In this document: piece by piece, positions 6,352 through 13,699 of the stretch
Layout: each line of letters starts with the position of its first letter
Numbering within the stretch: the stretch's first letter is position 1
Assembly: GCA_050012355.1 (NCBI GenBank)
Contig: JBEKHI010000114.1
Location: 1 to 20,125 of the forward strand
Origin: JBEKHI01 sp050012355
GTDB taxonomy: Bacteria > Actinomycetota > Actinomycetes > Streptosporangiales > Streptosporangiaceae
Length of the DNA: 20,125 bases
Direction: 5' to 3'
The notes under the pieces: model-generated
Told to the model about the DNA's origin: nothing
The model's database searches: none
What the model saw: only the letters and a program-made list of their open reading frames with translations
Made by a program: the position numbers and the translations under genes

Positions 6352-8265
6352 TCAGTTGAGTGCGATCTGGGCGCCCTTGATCGAGACCTGACCCGATCCC
6401 TGGATTGAGACCGAGCCCTGGCTCTGGATCGAGATCGAGCCCTCCGCCTTGAGGTTGAGGTTGGCGCCGCCGTCGATGTTCACGGTGCCGCCCTGGCCGG
6501 CGGTGACGTTGATGGTCCCGGCGGTCCCGCACCGGATGTTCAGCGTCCCCTTCTCCGTCTTGCTGCCGGGGGCAGCTGGGCTGCAGCTCAGCGTTACCGT
6601 GCCCGCCACCTGGTCGATGGACAGGGACAAGGTGCCGTCGCCGGTCCCGAGGGTGATGGCTGATACTTCCGGTGGCCCGCCCGCGTCGCCTGGCGGGATC
6701 TTGTCGGCGAAGACGAGCCTGTTGCCGGCCGCGGAGACGAAACCGCGGCGGGCGACCGCGGCGATCTGTCCCGTTTTCTCGACCGCGGGCCCGCCCAGGG
6801 TGTAGCCGCTGGCGTTGTTGACGATGCCGCCGATGACGTACGGGCGCCGTGGATCGCCGAACTCGAAGCCGACGAGCACCTCGTCGCCCACCTCGGGCAG
6901 GAACATGGCGCCGCTTCGCTTCCCCGCGCCGAACTGGATCACCGGCGCCCAGTCGGTCTCGTAGTCCGGGGACAGCCACGGAAGCACGAGGCGGACGCGG
7001 CCCTTCCCGTCGTCGATGTTGGTCACTACGCCGCAGCAGACTCCCGGGATGGCGGCTTCCCGCGTCCGGGCCCGGGAAGCCGAGGCAAGACCGAGCAGGG
7101 AGCGATCGTGCCGGCCGCTCACCACGAACTCCGTCGCGTAGCCGCCCGCGCTCAGGTCGAAGACATGACGCGCGTTCGTGACCAGCCAGGATCCGCCGAA
7201 GGCGTGGGGCACTCCTGAGATCTTCAGCACCGTGCCCGGCTGGATTCCCGGATCGCCGACGGCCTCTCCCTCGGCTTCGGCGAACGTGCTCGCGACCTGG
7301 TCAGCGAGGGCGGTGGCAGCGACGGTGGCTGCCCCGTCGATCGCGGATCCGGTGGCCACTGGCAGGTCGCAGACCACGTGAGCGGTGCTGCTCGGGGGAG
7401 GGCCTTCGTCGCCGGCTGACGAGGTTACGGGCTGGGCGGTCGATCCCGGCGGGGTGTCGCTGACGAACTGCTTACCCAGCGACTCCGGCTCGGCCGTACC
7501 CGGCCGTGCCGTACCGGTACTTATGTCCTTAACCTGGGAGATGACCTTAGCCTGGAGCGGATCCCATACCCGTACTTCCACGCCTTGCGCCAGGTTGCCG
7601 GCCGTGACCCGGGGCAGGAATCGCCGCAGATCCTCCCGGAAGGTCAGCTCGACGGGCTTGCTGCCGGCGGTCGCAACCGACGAGGCCCGGCGGAAGTAAA
7701 AGGTCCCGCACGAGATCCCGGCCTCATAACCGATCTCTCTGGCTCGCTGGCTGAGGAATTCCCAGTCAGTCTGGTTGCACTGGCCGACGAAGTCATGGAT
7801 GGTGCCGCTCGATTCGATGGCGAGTTGCGTGAGGCCCGCCGCCTTCACGACCTGCTCGGCGATCTCGGAGTCGGAGCTCTGATGGAACGCCCGGGTCCGG
7901 CGCGTCCGCTGCAGACGATGGCACAGGTCGTAACCGCGCACGATGCTGTAGCTATCGAGGTTGTGACAGGTTGCCTCCAGACAGGTCACCTCACCGTCGA
8001 TGAGAACCTGGCTGGTCTCGCTATCGGCGGCGATGCCCTTCAAGCGCATCCTGGTGCCGATCGAGATACCCGCGTCGGTCAGCAGCGTTCCCGTGGTGTC
8101 GAGAAAGGTGACCTCGAACATGTCTGGCAGGTGCAGGTGGGTGTCGATCACGGCGCGCTGTATCGCCTTCTTAGCCTTACCGCTGAGCGGCCGCCCATCG
8201 TCAGCGCCGATGCTGATCACGGGTGCCGTGACGGTCGTAGTCGCCGGGGCTGCTTCCTTGCTCAT
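6352..8265 (-). CDS. VgrG-like spike protein (Pvc8-like, gp27-gp5 fusion)
   Basis: The 637-aa protein combines a gp27-like hub (about 15-400) with a gp5-type OB fold at about 418-490 (CGVVTNIDDGKGRVRLVLPW and PEVGDEVLVGFEFGDPRRPY). A C-terminal triple-stranded beta-helix tail follows at about 571-637, built of alternating short repeats such as GSISIQSQGSVSIQGSG. It should trimerise to form the central spike that pierces the target and docks a PAAR-like tip. The Ser/Thr/Pro-rich stretch at about 253-303 is an insertion or linker within the hub. No effector domain follows the helix, so this is a structural VgrG. Its ATG overlaps the stop of the preceding fusion gene (ATGA, 8265-8262), implying coupled synthesis. 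Confidence 0.95.
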   Translation of the reverse strand: MSKEAAPATTTVTAPVISIGADDGRPLSGKAKKAIQRAVIDTHLHLPDMFEVTFLDTTGTLLTDAGISIGTRMRLKGIAADSETSQVLIDGEVTCLEATCHNLDSYSIVRGYDLCHRLQRTRRTRAFHQSSDSEIAEQVVKAAGLTQLAIESSGTIHDFVGQCNQTDWEFLSQRAREIGYEAGISCGTFYFRRASSVATAGSKPVELTFREDLRRFLPRVTAGNLAQGVEVRVWDPLQAKVISQVKDISTGTARPGTAEPESLGKQFVSDTPPGSTAQPVTSSAGDEGPPPSSTAHVVCDLPVATGSAIDGAATVAATALADQVASTFAEAEGEAVGDPGIQPGTVLKISGVPHAFGGSWLVTNARHVFDLSAGGYATEFVVSGRHDRSLLGLASASRARTREAAIPGVCCGVVTNIDDGKGRVRLVLPWLSPDYETDWAPVIQFGAGKRSGAMFLPEVGDEVLVGFEFGDPRRPYVIGGIVNNASGYTLGGPAVEKTGQIAAVARRGFVSAAGNRLVFADKIPPGDAGGPPEVSAITLGTGDGTLSLSIDQVAGTVTLSCSPAAPGSKTEKGTLNIRCGTAGTINVTAGQGGTVNIDGGANLNLKAEGSISIQSQGSVSIQGSGQVSIKGAQIALN

Positions 8266-9443
8266 CGGAGTCCCGGCAACTCGGTACGGTCAGGCAGGTA
8301 CAGAGCCGAGCCCGGACGGGTACGCAGCGGGTCATCGATCCCGTTGGCCACCGCCAGCGGACGCCAGACGGCCGGGCTGCCGTAGGTGCCAAGCGCGATG
8401 CCCGGCAAGGTGTCGCCGGCCGCCATCAGGTGGCCGCCCCGGCCCGGAAGACCACCGGACGTCGGGTTCTGCTGCTCTTTCTCTTCCGTCTCCGGGTCAA
8501 CGGGCTTAAGACCAAGCGTGACGCTAGCTCGCGTCGGATTCCCGGAGGTGTCGAACCGCTCGTAGGTAATATCGACCTTGGTGAGCGTCACCTTGATGCT
8601 GGTCATTTTCCTGACCGTGAAGTTGTCCCATTTGAAAGTAAGGTTCGGTAGCAATGTCTTAACCGACTCATCGGCTCCCGGTGGTCGTTTTTCGATGCTC
8701 CAGTCAATCAGCTGCTCGCATTTTTTGATGGTGTCGCGGCCGTCGAAGGTCAGTTTCGACAGTGACAATGAAAGCATCCCAAGGTCGTTAGGGTCGGAAA
8801 CGATTATCGTCTGATCCTTTCCGCTGTTGACTGTGTTTGAGTTATGGGATATCGTCACCGTGTTCGGATTGAAGTCGAATGCGACGGCTTCTCCGTCGGC
8901 CGCGTTCTCTGGCGACAGGCTTGCCTTTTCATGTCCGGAAGATGCCGAGACATCGATAAATCCTGAATGGGCGATCGTGAGCGATTCGATGGCGACTTTA
9001 TTGTCGCTCGCACTCAGTGATGGCCCCGTCCATTTGATCGGACGTGCCTCGATGAGAGTCCACTTCATTACCTCATTCAGCTGGTAGTCGAGCAACGTGA
9101 TGATGACGGAAGTGGATGGCGGAGCGCCGTTGGGGTATCCATCCCATTTTTTTATCAGCTCCTTCAGCCATTCATGCACCTTCGACGAGGAGTTCTTTTC
9201 CATGGAGCGCTCGAGGGTGACCGGTGGATACGTAAGCTTGTCCGGTAGCCAGCCGTCCACGAGATGCCCGCCGCCCTGCGAGACCTCCTTGTAAGAGAGA
9301 CCCATCTCCAGCTTGCTGCAACTCTGCCAGCTTCCGAGGTCTAGGTTTGGGCTAGAGGTGCCGCCAGACCCAAGCCCTTCGACGCGGACTCTGAAGCGCA
9401 TCGACATGCCAAGACTCGGATAGGCGCCGGAGTCGTTCCCCAT
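8262..9443 (-). CDS. Tube (gp19-like)-CIS_tube/Pvc7-LysM fusion protein
   Basis: The 393-aa protein carries three modules. Residues about 10-166 are a gp19-like tail-tube fold (FRVRVEGLG, LTYPPVTLERSM, WTLIEARPIKWTGPSLSAS and the final IAHSGFIDV). Residues about 171-325 match the CIS tube-interface (Pvc7-type) domain, including VAFDFNPNTVTISHNSNT and LTFDGRDTIKKCEQLI. Residues about 337-385 are a LysM-like motif (AAGDTLPGIALGTYGSPAVW). Pvc7-type LysM proteins bridge tube and spike. Here a tube-ring domain is joined in the same chain, which I believe is usually separate. The seam (HEKASL, residues 171-176) looks like a former M-E-K-A start. AAAAGGAG lies upstream of the ATG. The region is visibly less GC-rich and more Lys/Asn/Ser-rich than its neighbours. 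Confidence 0.85.
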   Translation of the reverse strand: MGNDSGAYPSLGMSMRFRVRVEGLGSGGTSSPNLDLGSWQSCSKLEMGLSYKEVSQGGGHLVDGWLPDKLTYPPVTLERSMEKNSSSKVHEWLKELIKKWDGYPNGAPPSTSVIITLLDYQLNEVMKWTLIEARPIKWTGPSLSASDNKVAIESLTIAHSGFIDVSASSGHEKASLSPENAADGEAVAFDFNPNTVTISHNSNTVNSGKDQTIIVSDPNDLGMLSLSLSKLTFDGRDTIKKCEQLIDWSIEKRPPGADESVKTLLPNLTFKWDNFTVRKMTSIKVTLTKVDITYERFDTSGNPTRASVTLGLKPVDPETEEKEQQNPTSGGLPGRGGHLMAAGDTLPGIALGTYGSPAVWRPLAVANGIDDPLRTRPGSALYLPDRTELPGLR

Positions 9444-9468
9444 CTCCCGTCACTCCTTTTTATGGCTG

Positions 9469-9954
9469 CTAATTGAGGGCAGTCTGCTGATCTTTTAGGA
9501 AGCCGGTATGCGCGAGTTCCAGGGTCTCGGTCACGACTTTCCCTGTCTCTGTGGTGAGTTCTCCGATCCGCCAGCTTACTGGGAAAATATTATAGAGATT
9601 CCAGGTGATAATGGCAACGCTACTGGACGCCCACAAGGTGATCACGCCGCTGCGCGGTATCATGTGCGTGGATGTATCTGACAGCCACGCCTGCGTGTTA
9701 TTCGAAGCTCGCGAGATGGGCCGGGTCAGTTGGATGTTCTCGTACTTAGTGGTGCCCGGGTAAATCCAGAGTGCATTACCCTGATCGCCTGCTCGGTACG
9801 GACATAGCTCCCATTTGACGCTCAGTCCTGAGACCTTCTGCCAAAATCCGAGATCGTAACTGGTGGCGTCGTCAATGACGATGGTGAAACGATGCGACAT
9901 GCCGATCACGCCCGCAGGGACTTCCTGGCGGCCGCCGGAACCCATGTTCGCCAT
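9469..9954 (-). CDS. Second tail-tube protein (gp19 family, Pvc5/Pvc1-like)
   Basis: The 161-aa protein is a full-length gp19-fold ring subunit. It has an N-terminal MSHRFTIVIDD strand, GFWQKVSGLSVKWE, a G-T-T-K-Y-E-N-I-Q-L-T-R-P segment and a C-terminal TETLELAHTGF strand that hydrogen-bonds rings together. AGGAGA lies 6 nt before the ATG. It sits between the DUF4157 gene and the fusion gene, away from the sheath-linked tube gene, as tube initiators (Pvc5-type) do. Assignment as initiator rather than main tube is by position only. Like the fusion gene it is less GC-rich than the rest of the operon. Confidence 0.9.
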   Translation of the reverse strand: MANMGSGGRQEVPAGVIGMSHRFTIVIDDATSYDLGFWQKVSGLSVKWELCPYRAGDQGNALWIYPGTTKYENIQLTRPISRASNNTQAWLSDTSTHMIPRSGVITLWASSSVAIITWNLYNIFPVSWRIGELTTETGKVVTETLELAHTGFLKDQQTALN

Positions 9955-9962
9955 GTCTTCTC

Positions 9963-12509
9963 CTAACTAAGATCGCCAAGCAGTCCGGCCCGTTCACGAT
10001 CGGCGAGCAACTCAACCCGGAGCAGTCGGCGCAGCCGCGGGTAGACCTTGCGAGCCAGTTCGTCAAGTGAGACCGGGTCGTCGAGGTCGGCCACGCGCTT
10101 ACCTGGCTTCTCCTCACGGTTGGTGGGCCCTTCCTGGGCGCTCTCAGCGTGGCCGTCCGGGTGGGCTGCTACCGGCCCGTTCGTGCCGTCATGGCCAGCG
10201 GCTGTGGCCGGAACCGCGCTGTGACTGCCCCCGCCACCCCCGGCGTCGGGACCCCCGGCTTCGGCGGTACCGAGGGCCGTGGTACCGCCGACTTCTGGCC
10301 AGGCCGCCACCGTGTGGGGGGCCACCGGGGCGGTGGCGGCCTGAGCTTCTCCGCCCTGACGCTGGACGCCGCTCGTGGTCGCGGGGCTGGCTGATCCGGT
10401 GCCGGTGCTGCCACCCGGGCCTTGGACTCCGTAGCCGCCGCCCGCAGTCCGCCCGGCATTCTTGGCAAGCAGGGCCGCGATCGGGAGATGGGCTAGTCGA
10501 GGAGGGGGATTCCCGCCGTGGCGGTACCAGCTTTCGGCGCTGGCTGCCTCGCTTTCCAGCTGCTGGCCGTCGGGGGAATCCTCGTCGGGCAGCGACGGTG
10601 CCAGGATCCGCTGCTGGACGACGTGGGCCAGCTCGTGAGCGACCAGCGCCCTCGATTCGCCGTGCTCAAGCGGACCGGCCTCATCGGGCAGGAAGATCTC
10701 GCCGTCCCGGGTGAAGGCGCGAGCCTGGTGGACACGCGCCTGCTCGCTTACCGAGGGGCCTCTGTGTACCGGGACTCCACCGAGGTCCAGCCCGGTGAGC
10801 GTGCCAAAGGCGGCGGCCATATCTGCCGGTACCGATTCGGTGTGGCTCCCCAGCGCCGTGCTAACCGGTGCCGTGCTAACCAGCCCGGTGCTAATCGGGG
10901 GCGGGGACGGTCGCCAGCCACGGGCCGGGACCGTGACTGGCGGTCGGTTCGCGGTAGCTGCCCGCCGCACGGCGGTGGCACGTGAGGTGGAGGGCTGAGC
11001 TACCCAGGCGGTCGCCAGCGGCAATCCGGGCCCGCCAGGACCGGCCGCGCGACGGTGCGTTCCAGCCTCTGATGGCCACGAGCTGGCCGGACTGGGGGAC
11101 GTCGGCCGGGTGTCTGACGTCGGCGTTTCCGGAAGCGCCGACGGTTCAGGCGTGACCACGGGTTCAGGTGGTGACACGGTTGTGGGCGTCAGCGCATCTG
11201 GCGATGTCGGAGATGGTGGGAACGCAGGTGGAGTCGGCGGCGCAGACCGGAGCCTAGGCGCAGGCCGAGTCGGAGGTGCGGACGCGGTCGGAGGTTCCGA
11301 CGCAGTCTGGGGCGCGGGCATGACCGGAGGTGTCGGCACGGAGGTCTCTGTGCTGGTCAGGGGTCCCGGCCGCGAGATCGGAGGGCCGAGCCCTAGCCGA
11401 CGCTCGTGGTGCGTGACCGAAGCCGCCGCTGCCTCGTCCGGCCAGCCGCCTGCGCCCAGTCCAGCCTCGCGTGCTCCGGCGTCATGCCGTCCGGTGTCAT
11501 GCCGACCGGCATCATCAGACCCGGCGTCAGTAGATCTGCTGACCGGAGATCCATCGTCAGGAGATCCGGCCTCACGAGCTCCGGCGTCAGGAGATTCGGC
11601 ATCCTTCCTGGCCGGCCCGAGTCCCAGTCGGCGGCCTTCACCGATCGTGTGGCGCCGTCGTCGTTGCTCGGTACCTGGCGGAAGCCGCAGCCGAGCCGCG
11701 GTCGGCCCGGGTTCCTGGGCGTTCGGCTCCGGGAGCCCCTCCGCCGCTGGTTCCCGCTCGGCCGCCGCGAATTCCCGCACGTCACCTGGCCGATCCAGGC
11801 CCGTCGGCGCGTCACCGGCCTGGTCCTGAACCGCGCGGTCCCCGCTCGTCGGCGCGTCGGACCGCGGCGGGCCGCCGCGCAGCGTCGTAGCCAGGTACGG
11901 CGACAGCCCCGACGCTCGCCGCAGCGTCTCTGGCACGTCGTCCTCCGGCTGGTACTCGGGCGGGAGCCATGGAGGAGTTTCCGTGACCAGCGAGATCTGC
12001 CGCTCCCACGCGGACGCCTGGAACGGCGGATCGGATTCGCGGGCCGGGCCGATGTACTCGTCAGCCGCCCTGGTGAGCGGGCCGGGCCGGGGAGCCTGGT
12101 CGCGAGCGGCCAGCACCCGGGGCATCACCGGGACCTCGACTGATGTCGGCGGCAGCAACCCGGCCGGTTCTTCCGCTGGCCCCGTGCCATCATCACGATG
12201 GCCGCGGCGGTAAAGCCGGGCAGGAGACCAGCGCAGCCTGCGGACGCCACGGGACCGTACCCGAACGGCGGTTGGTACCGTGATGAGCCCGCGCACCCGT
12301 CCGACCGGCTCGCGCGCCAGCATTCCGGGCACCACGAAAGCCCAGTCATCCCCGGACTCGCACAATGGCTCCGTTAGGTCATTCAGAACTGGCGGGGGAC
12401 CGGATGTGACCCGTAGCGGGGAAACGGTCCGCCACGCCCGTTCGCCGGACCGGAGCGGCACGCTTTCCTCTCGCTTCGTCCAGCGCGGCAGCCTCAGGTC
12501 CCAGCGCAT
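9963..12509 (-). CDS. eCIS core DUF4157 protein with HExxH motif and long disordered linkers
   Basis: This 848-aa protein carries a DUF4157 domain at about 568-645: a G-V-P-V-H-R strand, QARAFTRDGEIFLP, then the zinc-protease motif HELAH (625-629) followed by VVQQR. DUF4157 is a hallmark of extracellular CIS loci and is thought to be linked to cargo or its processing. Residues 1-200 form a conserved-looking N-terminal region rich in Arg and Trp. Two identical RRLGLGP motifs (293-299 and 370-376) flank a DAG-rich repeat. A Pro/Ser/Thr-rich stretch covers about 380-560. The final 35 residues form a charged amphipathic helix (LARKVYPRLRRLLRVELLAD). The start has GGAGGAGG upstream, after an 11-codon ORF (12546-12511) that begins inside the DUF6760 stop. 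Catalytic activity is inferred from the motif alone. Confidence 0.88.
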   Translation of the reverse strand: MRWDLRLPRWTKREESVPLRSGERAWRTVSPLRVTSGPPPVLNDLTEPLCESGDDWAFVVPGMLAREPVGRVRGLITVPTAVRVRSRGVRRLRWSPARLYRRGHRDDGTGPAEEPAGLLPPTSVEVPVMPRVLAARDQAPRPGPLTRAADEYIGPARESDPPFQASAWERQISLVTETPPWLPPEYQPEDDVPETLRRASGLSPYLATTLRGGPPRSDAPTSGDRAVQDQAGDAPTGLDRPGDVREFAAAEREPAAEGLPEPNAQEPGPTAARLRLPPGTEQRRRRHTIGEGRRLGLGPARKDAESPDAGAREAGSPDDGSPVSRSTDAGSDDAGRHDTGRHDAGAREAGLGAGGWPDEAAAASVTHHERRLGLGPPISRPGPLTSTETSVPTPPVMPAPQTASEPPTASAPPTRPAPRLRSAPPTPPAFPPSPTSPDALTPTTVSPPEPVVTPEPSALPETPTSDTRPTSPSPASSWPSEAGTHRRAAGPGGPGLPLATAWVAQPSTSRATAVRRAATANRPPVTVPARGWRPSPPPISTGLVSTAPVSTALGSHTESVPADMAAAFGTLTGLDLGGVPVHRGPSVSEQARVHQARAFTRDGEIFLPDEAGPLEHGESRALVAHELAHVVQQRILAPSLPDEDSPDGQQLESEAASAESWYRHGGNPPPRLAHLPIAALLAKNAGRTAGGGYGVQGPGGSTGTGSASPATTSGVQRQGGEAQAATAPVAPHTVAAWPEVGGTTALGTAEAGGPDAGGGGGSHSAVPATAAGHDGTNGPVAAHPDGHAESAQEGPTNREEKPGKRVADLDDPVSLDELARKVYPRLRRLLRVELLADRERAGLLGDLS
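11460..11594 (-). repeat. Degenerate DAG/EAG-coding repeat tract in the DUF4157 gene
   Basis: About nine imperfect copies of an Asp-Ala-Gly or Glu-Ala-Gly unit (residues 306-350) are spaced 4-10 residues apart. On the plus strand this appears as recurring CCGGCGTCA-like words. It separates the two RRLGLGP motifs and probably acts as a flexible acidic spacer. Confidence 0.6.
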
Positions 12510-12542
12510 CTCACACCTCCTCCCCGATTCGGTAGCTGGCGG

Positions 12543-12713
12543 TCATGGCTGGTCACCTGACTCCTCGGCGAGCCGGTCGTGGATCTTCCCGACCTCTTCG
12601 ATCATCCGGGTGCGCACCGGATGTTCGAGGCTGAGGATGTCGTCCAGGGACCAGTGCAGGTAGTAGGCGAGGTACGCGGCTTCCTCCCATAGCTGGTCGG
12701 CCGAGTACCTCAG
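12543..12713 (-). CDS. Small conserved CIS protein, DUF6760 family, CTG start
   Basis: A 56-aa protein is encoded here, easily missed because it has no ATG, GTG or TTG start. From CTG at 12713 it reads MRYSADQLWEEAAYLAYYLH, then WSLDDILSLEH and a charged helical end finishing GDQP. This matches the small DUF6760 family found beside tail assembly genes in actinobacterial CIS and phages (typically R-Y-x-x-D-x-L-x-E-E-x-A-Y-x-A-x-x-x-H-W). The only in-frame codons after the upstream TGA that could start it are CTG and the less likely ATC. CTG overlaps the upstream stop as CTGA and has AGGGGG 4 nt before it. The stop overlaps an 11-codon ORF as ATGA. The role is unknown; a small chaperone-like adaptor is a reasonable guess. 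Confidence 0.85.
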   Translation of the reverse strand: MRYSADQLWEEAAYLAYYLHWSLDDILSLEHPVRTRMIEEVGKIHDRLAEESGDQP

Positions 12714-13129
12714 GATTCCCCCTGGGCATCACCCGCCACATCGACGGCGAACTCGTGCCCGCAAGCCGGGCAGGTCACGTCGGCTTCGGTGTGCCCTTCC
12801 TGGTTGATCCGCCGGTACAGGTCTCGCAGGAACGCCAGGTCAGAGGCGAACAGGTTCTCGATCACGAACTCGTCGACCGGCGAGACCGAGCCCAGCGCGG
12901 ACACGGTCCGCGCGAGCAGCAGGACGGTCAGGTAGGCCGGGTTCTGCCGGGCCCGCAGGTCGGACTGCGCGCCGATCTCGTCCCGCGCGGTGGCGAGGCG
13001 CATGACGCCCTCGCGATGCACGGCGCCGCGCTCATCCACGTAGCCGCGCGGCAGGATGAACGGGTAATCGGTGAGTACCCCGCTGCTCGCGTCCGGCCGG
13101 GTATGCACGCTGGCCGCACTGCCGCTCAT
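12710..13129 (-). CDS. Conserved CIS/phage tail assembly protein (small, Cys-pair C-terminus)
   Basis: This 139-aa protein is recognised by pattern as the conserved small protein that follows the tube gene in actinobacterial CIS operons. It has FILPRGYVDERGAVHREG, then MRLATARDEIGAQSDLRARQ and a helical core NPAYLTVLLLARTVSALG, then LFASDLAFLRDLYRRIN. The C-terminus holds one C-P-A-C-G-H pair, half of a zinc knuckle. If it binds metal it may need His or a second copy to complete the site. By position between tube and baseplate genes it resembles tail assembly chaperones of phages, but that role is an inference. A GAGGGG lies 9 nt before its ATG, and its stop is coupled to the DUF6760 gene. 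Confidence 0.8.
   Translation of the reverse strand: MSGSAASVHTRPDASSGVLTDYPFILPRGYVDERGAVHREGVMRLATARDEIGAQSDLRARQNPAYLTVLLLARTVSALGSVSPVDEFVIENLFASDLAFLRDLYRRINQEGHTEADVTCPACGHEFAVDVAGDAQGES
12717..12723 (-). promoter_or_regulatory. Shine-Dalgarno supporting the CTG start of the DUF6760 gene
   Basis: AGGGGGA lies inside the last codons of the preceding gene, 3-4 nt before the CTG at 12713. Together with the CTGA stop/start overlap it supports translation starting at that rare codon. Confidence 0.6.
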
Positions 13130-13148
13130 CGTCTACCGCCCCTCAGGC

Positions 13149-13655
13149 TCACCATGCCGCGCCGCCTTCACTGCCCTTTGCCCCTAGGACTTCGATCGTG
13201 TCGCACGCGAACGTGACGGTGAGAACCCCGGCCTCGGTGTTGCCCGCCTTCATACCGGAGACGTCGAGCTTGGACGGCCAGGCACCAGTCATCGTCCACT
13301 GGAACATCGGGGCGCTCATCGGCGGCATCAGCGGCGAGCCCGGCAGGAACACGCTGAGCGTGCACGGTATCTTCGCTTGCTGGTTGCCGAGTTGGACGGA
13401 CATATGCCAGGCCCACAGCGTCCTGTCGGCGTCCATCGGCTTCTTCAGCGTTACCGTCGGTGGCTTGGTCTTGCCGTACTGCTTAGTGTGGATAACCGCG
13501 CCATTGCCATCGCAGTAGATGAATTCCTGCGGCTCGACTTCGCTGACTATGTTCGTCATCTCTGAGAAGTTCCAGCCCGGCCTGGGAGAGTTGGCTGGCT
13601 GGACGTAGAACCTGGGCGCGCTCAGTATCGGAGTGGGCATTGCGGTACCTGGCAT
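13149..13655 (-). CDS. Main tail-tube protein (gp19-like, Pvc1-like)
   Basis: The 168-aa protein begins MPGTAMPTPILSAPRFYVQP and continues as a gp19-like tube fold: NFSEMTNIVSEVEPQEFIYCD, K-P-P-T-V-T-L-K-K-P-M-D-A-D, WAWHMSVQLG and a final TFACDTIEVLG strand. Tube rings stack to form the inner channel of the CIS, which can hold cargo. It lies directly downstream of the sheath gene, the place of the main tube. I start it at ATG 13655, which has AAAGGA about 9 nt upstream. A longer frame from 13703 exists, but its ATG overlaps the sheath stop without a properly spaced ribosome site. Confidence 0.9.
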   Translation of the reverse strand: MPGTAMPTPILSAPRFYVQPANSPRPGWNFSEMTNIVSEVEPQEFIYCDGNGAVIHTKQYGKTKPPTVTLKKPMDADRTLWAWHMSVQLGNQQAKIPCTLSVFLPGSPLMPPMSAPMFQWTMTGAWPSKLDVSGMKAGNTEAGVLTVTFACDTIEVLGAKGSEGGAAW

Positions 13656-13699
13656 GTCATCGTCCTTTCTTGGCCGTTCCGTCCGTGATAAAGGAACGG

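Noticed and set aside
7585..8385. Plus-strand 266-codon frame opposite the VgrG-like gene
   Set aside because: Antisense shadow; the minus frame carries the gp27-like hub.
11110..11829. Plus-strand Ser/Gly-rich frame opposite the DUF4157 gene
   Set aside because: Low-complexity antisense of the DAG and Pro/Ser/Thr-rich linkers; no start context or family resemblance.
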